From assembly GCA_010031845.1 (NCBI GenBank), contig RGYX01000065.1, positions 1 to 5,951 on the forward strand: a stretch of 5,951 bases of DNA, in the 5' to 3' direction. Under the pieces are notes generated by a model. The model had not been told where the DNA came from and did not search any database. It saw only the letters and a program-made list of their open reading frames with translations. This DNA is from Verrucomicrobiota bacterium (GTDB lineage Bacteria; Verrucomicrobiota; Verrucomicrobiia; Methylacidiphilales; Verrucolacustridaceae). Below are positions 1-5,207 of this stretch, in pieces. How positions within the stretch are numbered: the stretch's first letter is position 1; each line of letters begins with the position of its first letter. A program made the translations under genes and the position numbers.

Positions 1-23
1 ATCGAGTCCGCCCTACCTCAAGA
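1..23. other. Region after potB; start of a next gene not visible
   Basis: These 23 bases follow the potB stop. On the minus strand they are G-rich (GAGGTAGGGCGG) and show no hairpin plus T-run, so no terminator is visible. They could hold the ribosome binding site of a following gene such as potA, but the window ends before any start codon can be confirmed. Confidence 0.3.
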
Positions 24-914
24 CTAAGCGGCGTGCGGTGAGGACTTCTTGCGGCCAAGAAGTAGAAAAGTGACAAGAAAGAGGAGCATGAGAAGCACTC
101 CGAGGGCGGCTCCGAACGGTTGATTGCGGGCGCGGGTGAACTGGTTCTGAATGACTTCGCCAATCGTGGGATTGGAGCCCCCGCCCATCAGGGTGGTGAT
201 GGCGTACATGGCGATGGCCGGGACAAAGACCAGAAGGGCGCCCGCAGCGATCCCGGGTCGGGTCAGCGGAATGATGACACTGGAAAAAGCGCGAAGGGGG
301 CCAGCGCCGAGGTCATAGGCGGCCTCGATGAGCGAGTTGTCCAGTTTTTCAACACTGGTGTAGATGGGGAGGATCATGAATGGCAGGTAGTTGTAGACGA
401 GTCCCAGAACAATGGCGAAGGGGGTGTACATCATGCCGATGGGGGTGGGGATCATATGGGCGGATAGAAGCAGGCTGTTGGCCAGGCCTTCCTGACTCAA
501 AATCGAGATCCAGGCGTACGTGCGGATCAGGAAGCTGGTCCAAAAGGGAACCATGACCAAGGTAAGAAGGATGCGCCGGTTTTTCGGGCTGGCCCGACCA
601 ATGGTGTAGGCGGCGGGATAGCCGACCAGGACACAGATCACGGTGGCCACGAGCGCGTAGAGGATGGAGGAACCGAAGATGCTCAACCAAGTTGCATCAA
701 AACAACGGAGATAATTATCCAGGGTAAAAGAGTAGATCACCCGGCCCATATCATCGCGGCGGCTGAAACTGGTAAGAACCAGAAGGAGGGTTGGCAGAAG
801 AACGAACAATCCCAGCCAAACCAACAAGGGGGATAGCAGGAGCCAGGATCTCCAGCCCGCCTGTTGGCCGGGAGGAACCGAACCTCCTTGCAGGGAATCA
901 GCCACCGCAGCCAA
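24..914 (-). CDS. potB: Spermidine/putrescine-type ABC transporter permease PotB
   Basis: Inner-membrane permease that partners PotC. It has 296 residues and six likely membrane segments at roughly 23-49, 78-106, 114-138, 160-186, 212-241 and 267-287. The EAA loop is E198-A-A-Y-D-L-G-A-G followed by I-I-P at 214-216, where the ATPase docks. The sequence GGGSNPTIGEVIQNQF (244-259) corresponds to the PotB-typical stretch before the last membrane segment. The start is uncertain: the longest reading uses a TTG at 914, seven bases after the potD stop, with only a weak G-rich stretch before it; a GTG three codons later is an alternative. The N-terminal 20 residues are polar and poorly constrained. 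The gene ends with TAG at 26-24. It is the last gene in the window, and the matching ATPase (PotA) is not seen. Confidence 0.92.
   Translation of the reverse strand: MAAVADSLQGGSVPPGQQAGWRSWLLLSPLLVWLGLFVLLPTLLLVLTSFSRRDDMGRVIYSFTLDNYLRCFDATWLSIFGSSILYALVATVICVLVGYPAAYTIGRASPKNRRILLTLVMVPFWTSFLIRTYAWISILSQEGLANSLLLSAHMIPTPIGMMYTPFAIVLGLVYNYLPFMILPIYTSVEKLDNSLIEAAYDLGAGPLRAFSSVIIPLTRPGIAAGALLVFVPAIAMYAITTLMGGGSNPTIGEVIQNQFTRARNQPFGAALGVLLMLLFLVTFLLLGRKKSSPHAA
871..889 (-). other. SD-like AAGGAGG within a small inverted repeat at the start of potB
   Basis: Codons 9-15 of potB contain AAGGAGG followed by TTCGGTT and CCTCC, so GGAGG and CCTCC can form a five-pair hairpin with a seven-base loop. 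The SD-like core lies after the proposed TTG start, with no ATG, GTG or TTG at normal spacing after it in the potB frame. It may be chance (Gly-Gly and Pro-Pro codons) or may affect ribosome entry at potB. I see no proof of function. Confidence 0.25.
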
Positions 915-920
915 TGGAAA

Positions 921-2000
921 TTATTTGCCGCCCGCCTTGATCTGGGTGATCAGTTCGTCGATGGCTGCGGCCTGTTTGCCCAAATCGCGGAACGTCTGCA
1001 TGCGGTTGATGTCCTGGGCGGGGGGATAGCTGGCGGGGTTGGCGATCTCCTCGTTCGTCAGGAGGGCACGCGCCGCGCTGTTGGGATTGTAATAAGGGAA
1101 AGCTTCCGAGATTTTGCGACTGACCTCAGGACGGAGAATATAATTGATAAAGAGATGGGCGTTCTGGGGATGGGCGGCCATTTTGGGAATGGCCAGATTG
1201 TCCACGAACAAGTGAGAGCCTTCCGAAGGCAGGACAAAAGCGAACTTTTTGTCGTCCCGGTAAAGCAGGGCGGCCTCCCCGCTCCAGATCACGCCGAGAT
1301 CCACATCCCCGTTCTTCAGGGAGGTCTTGGGGCTGTCGGAGTCGTAGACCTTCACGAGGGGAAGCCATTTTTTCAGGATGGGTTTGACCTTCTCGAGGTT
1401 TTCCGGAGTGACATCGTTGATGCCAAGTTTTTCCGTGGCAAACGCCCAGCTGGTGATCTCCCGGGCATCGTCGAGGACGACGATTCGGCCCTTGTGGTTG
1501 GGCGTGAAGACATCGGTAAAGCCTTTGACCGGGGTTTTCACCTTGTCGGTGTTCACGCAGATACCGACGAATCCGGCCATGTAAGGAGTGGAGAACTTGT
1601 TGCCAGCATCATAGGGCATATTGCGGAATTCTGAGGAGATGTTGGCCAGATTGCTCAAGGCGGCGGGATTGATGGGGAGAAGCTGGTTTTCCCGGATCAG
1701 GGCCTCCACGGTGTACTCGCTGGGTTGGATGAGATCGTATTTTCCGCCCCCCGCCAGAAGCTTGGTCACCATCTCCTCGTTGGAGGAGTAGTTTTCCACC
1801 GAAACCTTGATTCCGGTTTCCTTGGAGAAGTCGTCGATGACTGACTGTGGGATGTATTCGGACCAGCAGTAGAGATTGAGTTTTTTCTCCTCCTGGGAGC
1901 CGGGAACGTCGGAATTCCCGGTCGTGGAGGCAGGCTTGGAGCCGCAGGCGACCAAGGCCCAGGGGAGCAGGGCAAGGATGAGATGGCGGATGGTTTTCAT
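921..2000 (-). CDS. potD: Polyamine ABC transporter substrate-binding lipoprotein PotD
   Basis: Extracytoplasmic binding protein that delivers polyamine to PotB/PotC. The 359 residues start with a lipoprotein signal peptide (basic MKTIRH, hydrophobic 7-18) and a lipobox L-V-A-C with acylated Cys19, so it should be membrane-anchored rather than free like E. coli PotD. A Ser/Thr/Pro-rich linker follows to about 38, then the two-lobe binding fold. Aligned by eye to remembered E. coli ligand residues, it keeps Trp46-Ser-Glu48-Tyr49, Ser94, Tyr96, Asp178 and Glu181 (in DDARE), Trp239, Asp267 and Tyr303. The E. coli Trp255 and Gln327 positions look like Phe265 and Phe337. The C-terminal ITQIKAGGK matches the family end. 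The ATG overlaps the potC stop (ATGA) and has the only good SD in the window. Polyamine-type ligand is likely; spermidine versus putrescine versus an acylated form cannot be decided. Confidence 0.94.
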   Translation of the reverse strand: MKTIRHLILALLPWALVACGSKPASTTGNSDVPGSQEEKKLNLYCWSEYIPQSVIDDFSKETGIKVSVENYSSNEEMVTKLLAGGGKYDLIQPSEYTVEALIRENQLLPINPAALSNLANISSEFRNMPYDAGNKFSTPYMAGFVGICVNTDKVKTPVKGFTDVFTPNHKGRIVVLDDAREITSWAFATEKLGINDVTPENLEKVKPILKKWLPLVKVYDSDSPKTSLKNGDVDLGVIWSGEAALLYRDDKKFAFVLPSEGSHLFVDNLAIPKMAAHPQNAHLFINYILRPEVSRKISEAFPYYNPNSAARALLTNEEIANPASYPPAQDINRMQTFRDLGKQAAAIDELITQIKAGGK

Positions 2001-2836
2001 ATTGATTCTCCTGAGTTGGATTGCTTTAACCTTTCACTGGCGAAGACAAGGAGAATGGTGAGGACGATTCCCAGCGCAGACAAGGCATTCAGCTGGGGGT
2101 TGAGGCCGACCCGGACCATGCCGTAGACCTTGAGGGGAAGGGTTTGGGATTCTGCCCCGGTAACAAAGACGGTGACGATGTAATCATCCAAGGAGAGGGA
2201 GAAGGCCAAGAGTGCCCCGGAGGCGATGGCGGGAGTCAAATAGGGCAGGATAACCTTGAAAAAGGCCTGACGCGGGGTAGCCCCCAGATCCATGGCAGCC
2301 TCCTCCAGCGAAGGATCCATGCCCTGCAGGCGGGCCTGCATTCCCACCAGGACGAAGGGGAAAGTGAAAGTGACGTGGGCGATGATGACCGTGAGGTAGC
2401 TGAGCGGAAGGGATAGATTCACGAAAAGAACGAGCAGGCTCACGCCCATGAGAATTTCGGGCATGATCATGGGGACAAAAATGAAAGCCTCCATCATCCG
2501 ATGGATGGGAAAGCGGAAGCGGTAAAGCATCCAGGCGCCCAAGGTGCCTAGTCCGGTGGCGAGAAGCGTGGAGAGGGTGCCGATCAATAGGCTGTTGGTG
2601 AAGGCGCGAAGGAGGATCCGGTTTTGAAATAAGGCCTCATACCATTGGAGGGTGAAGCCTTCCCATTGGAATCCGCTTTTTGATTCGTTAAAGGAGAAAA
2701 GAACGAGAAGAAAAATCGGAAGGTAGAGAAAAGCGAAGACCAGGGAGGTCCAGGAACCACAAAACCATTTCACGAGGGTGGGTCCGTCAGGTAGGCGGAA
2801 GAGGCTTTTACGACCCAAAGAGAGGGCGCCGATCAT
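1997..2836 (-). CDS. potC: Spermidine/putrescine-type ABC transporter permease PotC
   Basis: Inner-membrane permease of the polyamine/opine/phosphonate ABC importer class, pairing with PotB to form the channel. The protein is 279 residues, with six likely membrane segments at roughly 30-50, 80-105, 114-139, 146-167, 198-218 and 250-267. The EAA loop that contacts the ATPase is clear: E179-A-A-M-D-L-G185 followed by I-L-P at 196-198. The segment ALLAFSLSLDDYIVTVFV (208-225) and the following TLPLKVYGMVR are very typical of PotC. The N-terminus carries about 25 extra polar residues before the first membrane segment, and no SD precedes ATG 2836; a GTG at about residue 22 is possible but also lacks one. 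The 27-base gap after the aldehyde dehydrogenase gene holds nothing recognisable. The TGA overlaps the potD ATG. Confidence 0.93.
   Translation of the reverse strand: MIGALSLGRKSLFRLPDGPTLVKWFCGSWTSLVFAFLYLPIFLLVLFSFNESKSGFQWEGFTLQWYEALFQNRILLRAFTNSLLIGTLSTLLATGLGTLGAWMLYRFRFPIHRMMEAFIFVPMIMPEILMGVSLLVLFVNLSLPLSYLTVIIAHVTFTFPFVLVGMQARLQGMDPSLEEAAMDLGATPRQAFFKVILPYLTPAIASGALLAFSLSLDDYIVTVFVTGAESQTLPLKVYGMVRVGLNPQLNALSALGIVLTILLVFASERLKQSNSGESI
2007..2012 (-). promoter_or_regulatory. Shine-Dalgarno site of potD
   Basis: The minus strand reads AGGAGA, six bases before the potD ATG at 2000 and inside the last codons of potC. It is the only well-placed SD among the genes here and supports the ATG at 2000. 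A strong site for the binding protein, alongside coupling from potC, fits the usual need for more binding protein than permease; that last point is inference. Confidence 0.75.
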
Positions 2837-2863
2837 CAGAGACGATTTCAGATCAAGAAGCTG

Positions 2864-4294
2864 TCAGGGGCAAGAAAGATGGAACGGGGCAGTGTCGCGG
2901 GCTTCCTGAAGGACCTGTTCATCAGAGGCAAAGCGAATAAACCCTCGACCCCCCGGATGATGGTTGCCGGACTCTCCCCAGCCCCCAAAAGGCAGGGCGG
3001 AAGGGGAAAAAGTGGTCGGAAGATTGGCATAAATATTGGAAGCGTGCAGGTGGTTGGCCAGATGTTCGAAGTTTTTTCGGGAGGTGGTGAAGACGGAGGC
3101 GCTCAGCCCGAAGGGGACCGCATTGTGGGCGGCAATCATGGCCTCGGGGCCATCGACTGGGATGACTTCCACCACGGGAGCAAAAAACTCCTGCTGGGAG
3201 GAGGAGTGGGAGAGGTAGGACGGGGCATCCTTCCACTGGCGAACGCAAGGTTCGACATAGTGACCCCGCCGTCCGCCAACCTTTTCATGAACCTTTCCGG
3301 GCAATAGAAATTTGACTCCAGTCACCGGCTGCAAGGCCGTGCGATATCGCTCCACGGAGGAGGCGGTGGTCAGCGGCCCCAATTTGGTCGTTTCATCCGC
3401 CGGCCATCCTGGTTGGTACGGGGCGAAGGCAGGGGCGAGGTTCTGGAGGAAAGGGGCGAGGATCGACTGGTCGACCAGCACGCGGGCGGTGGCGTTGCAT
3501 CGTTGGCCGGCGGTCAGACAGCTGGCCTCAGCCACGGCGTTGGCTGCCCGGACAAAATCGGCATCCCGAAGAACCAGCACCGCATTTTTTCCACCAAGTT
3601 CCAAAGCCACATCTTTGGAGGGATCCTGGGAAGCAAGCTCGGAGAGAAGAGTCCGTCCAGCGGGAACCGAACCCGTGAAAACCACCGAGCGGTTGCGTCG
3701 GTCGAAGGCCAGAGTGCGGGCGAGCTGGGCGCCTCCTTGGGCCAGCTGGAAAACCCCCGGGGGGAAAAGCGGGGTCATGAGTTCTGCGTAGCGGGCGCAG
3801 ACAGACGCAGCCAGGGGGGAGGGCTTGAGGATCACCGGGTTGCCGGCGAGGAGATGGGCGGTGGCGGGCCCGTGGCTGAGATGCAGGGGAAAATTAAAGG
3901 GCCCGATAATCAAGGCGGGTCCCCGGGGACGGCGACGGATCCGGCTGGGTTGCGGAGCGTCATTGGGGGTTTCTTCGGCGAGAAACTTCTCCGCGTCGGC
4001 GATGGCGTAATCAATTTTGGCCACCAGGGCCCCGGCTTCGCCCCGGGCCTCGGGGATGGGCTTGCCGATCTCGCGGCAGATTCCCTGCGCCAGCTCTTCT
4101 TGGCGGGCGTGAAGTGTTTTTTGGGCAGAGCGGAGCAGTTCGATCCGCTCGGAGAGGGGCGTCCCGGCCCAGCCCTGGGCCGCAGCATGGGAGGCGGCGA
4201 GGACGGTTTCCGCATGAGAGGCGCGGATTTCCGGCAGAAGATCCGCAAGGTCTCCGGGGTTGGCATTCCGCCAGGAAATCGGGTCAGGTGCCAT
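2864..4294 (-). CDS. AstD-like NAD(P)-dependent aldehyde dehydrogenase (succinylglutamate-semialdehyde dehydrogenase family)
   Basis: A 476-residue soluble enzyme of the aldehyde dehydrogenase superfamily, oxidising an aldehyde to a carboxylate. Visible landmarks are Asn134 in GPFNFPLHL, the cofactor-region LLAGNPVILKPS (about 148-159), FTGSVPAG (206-213), the general base Glu232 in LELGGKN, the nucleophile Cys266 in TAGQRC, and EFFAP (369-373). The C-terminal PFGGWGESGNHHP (435-447) and the TAGQRC form are hallmarks of AstD, which oxidises N-succinylglutamate 5-semialdehyde in arginine catabolism. The length is slightly below E. coli AstD (about 490). No other ast gene is present, so I do not assign the symbol. 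Next to a polyamine importer the substrate might instead be an amino- or acylamino-aldehyde from polyamine breakdown. The ATG lies 11 bases inside the end of the deacetylase gene and has no SD, which points to translational coupling. The reading frame is intact. Confidence 0.9.
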   Translation of the reverse strand: MAPDPISWRNANPGDLADLLPEIRASHAETVLAASHAAAQGWAGTPLSERIELLRSAQKTLHARQEELAQGICREIGKPIPEARGEAGALVAKIDYAIADAEKFLAEETPNDAPQPSRIRRRPRGPALIIGPFNFPLHLSHGPATAHLLAGNPVILKPSPLAASVCARYAELMTPLFPPGVFQLAQGGAQLARTLAFDRRNRSVVFTGSVPAGRTLLSELASQDPSKDVALELGGKNAVLVLRDADFVRAANAVAEASCLTAGQRCNATARVLVDQSILAPFLQNLAPAFAPYQPGWPADETTKLGPLTTASSVERYRTALQPVTGVKFLLPGKVHEKVGGRRGHYVEPCVRQWKDAPSYLSHSSSQQEFFAPVVEVIPVDGPEAMIAAHNAVPFGLSASVFTTSRKNFEHLANHLHASNIYANLPTTFSPSALPFGGWGESGNHHPGGRGFIRFASDEQVLQEARDTAPFHLSCP

Positions 4295-5207
4295 GGACGG
4301 AGAGGGCGGCCCGGAAGGTTCCGAGGTGCACGTTCACGACTTTTTCCACGGGCCGAGTGTAGCCGCCGGCCAAGGTCCAAGCCACCGGGATGCTGTGTCG
4401 CCGGGCAAATTCAAAGACCAGGCGGTCGCGGGTTTCTAGGTCGGCAGGGCCCAAATCGAGAGGGGAGTAGGGGTCATCACGGAGGGGATCGGCCCCGGCC
4501 TGAACCAGGAGAAGATCGGGAGGAGCCGGGCGAAGAAGGAGAGGGAGATTTTGCTCCAGCACTTCCAGAAGATAGGGACCATCGGTTTTGGCGGGCAGTG
4601 CAATGGAACGGTGGTTGGGCCCGTCGTGATGGTGGCGGGTGGAGACATCGCGGTAGCAGACGTTGTCCCAGTAATCGTTTCCGTAAATGGAGAGGGCGCG
4701 GGCCCAGGAGCGACCTTGGAGCAGAGAGGCAGTTCCGTTGCCATAATGAAGATCCAGATCGAGAACGGCTCCGGTTTGGATGGCGCCCGTGCGGTGAAGT
4801 TTTTCCAGGGCCACGACCAGCCCGTTGAAAGTGCAGAAGCCCTCCCCGTGATCCATGCAGGAGTGATGAAAACCGCTGGCGATGGCGGCGGAAATGCCAT
4901 GCAAGAGGGCGGAACGGGCGGCGGCCAAGACGGCGCCGTTGGTGTAAAGGACGGAGGAGTAGAGCTGGGGGGTCCAAGGGAATTTTTGGGATTCGGCCAG
5001 AGGTTTGGGATGGCCGGTCTCGATGGCGCGGATGTACTCCTCGGTATGAACTTGGAGAAGGTCTTCGCGGGTCACCGGGTCGGGAGAGAGAACCCGGACG
5101 CCGGAAAGCTTGGCGGCACGATCCGCCACCTGCTGGAATTTTTCCATCGGCATGGTGTGTTCCCCGATGGGGGCGGCTGAGTCGGGATGGTGAAAGGCTT
5201 CGATCAT
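4284..5207 (-). CDS. Histone deacetylase superfamily zinc amidohydrolase (possible acetylpolyamine deacetylase)
   Basis: A 307-residue arginase/deacetylase-fold enzyme expected to hydrolyse an acyl-amide bond using one zinc ion in the cytoplasm. The catalytic residues appear intact: the His pair in GFHHS (about 114-115), zinc ligands Asp152 and His154 in DLDLHYGNGT, the third ligand Asp240 in QAGADPLRDDP, and the transition-state Tyr283 in AGGYT. The GEGFCTFNG loop is also typical. I start at ATG 5207, where MIEAFHHPD matches the usual family N-terminus and the ATG overlaps the upstream TGA (ATGA). An ATG at 5264 would add 19 Pro/Arg/Ser-rich residues lying inside the acetyltransferase gene. 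The short N-terminus with P-M-E-K-F, and R-D-R-L-V-F near the end, recall class IV (HDAC11-like) proteins more than the longer acetylpolyamine amidohydrolases; this comparison is from memory. The transporter context favours an acetylated polyamine or similar amine, but the substrate is not proven. Confidence 0.9.
   Translation of the reverse strand: MIEAFHHPDSAAPIGEHTMPMEKFQQVADRAAKLSGVRVLSPDPVTREDLLQVHTEEYIRAIETGHPKPLAESQKFPWTPQLYSSVLYTNGAVLAAARSALLHGISAAIASGFHHSCMDHGEGFCTFNGLVVALEKLHRTGAIQTGAVLDLDLHYGNGTASLLQGRSWARALSIYGNDYWDNVCYRDVSTRHHHDGPNHRSIALPAKTDGPYLLEVLEQNLPLLLRPAPPDLLLVQAGADPLRDDPYSPLDLGPADLETRDRLVFEFARRHSIPVAWTLAGGYTRPVEKVVNVHLGTFRAALSVHGT

Noticed and set aside
864..1634. Plus-strand open frame (256 codons) opposite potD
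   Set aside because: It is antisense to a convincingly complete PotD, has no recognisable domain and no well-placed SD, and is best explained by codon bias of the opposite strand.
2837..2863. Possible promoter or terminator in the gap between the aldehyde dehydrogenase gene and potC
   Set aside because: The 27 bases contain no stem-loop with a T-run and no convincing -35/-10 pair.
3413..4828. Long plus-strand open frame (471 codons) opposite the aldehyde dehydrogenase and deacetylase genes
   Set aside because: Its translation is Gly/Arg-rich low-complexity with no family motif, and it lies antisense to two genes with intact catalytic motifs. Long antisense frames are expected in GC-rich DNA.
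4551..5180. Plus-strand open frame (209 codons) opposite the deacetylase gene
   Set aside because: Its Gly/Val-rich translation has no motif and mirrors the deacetylase gene; treated as a shadow.
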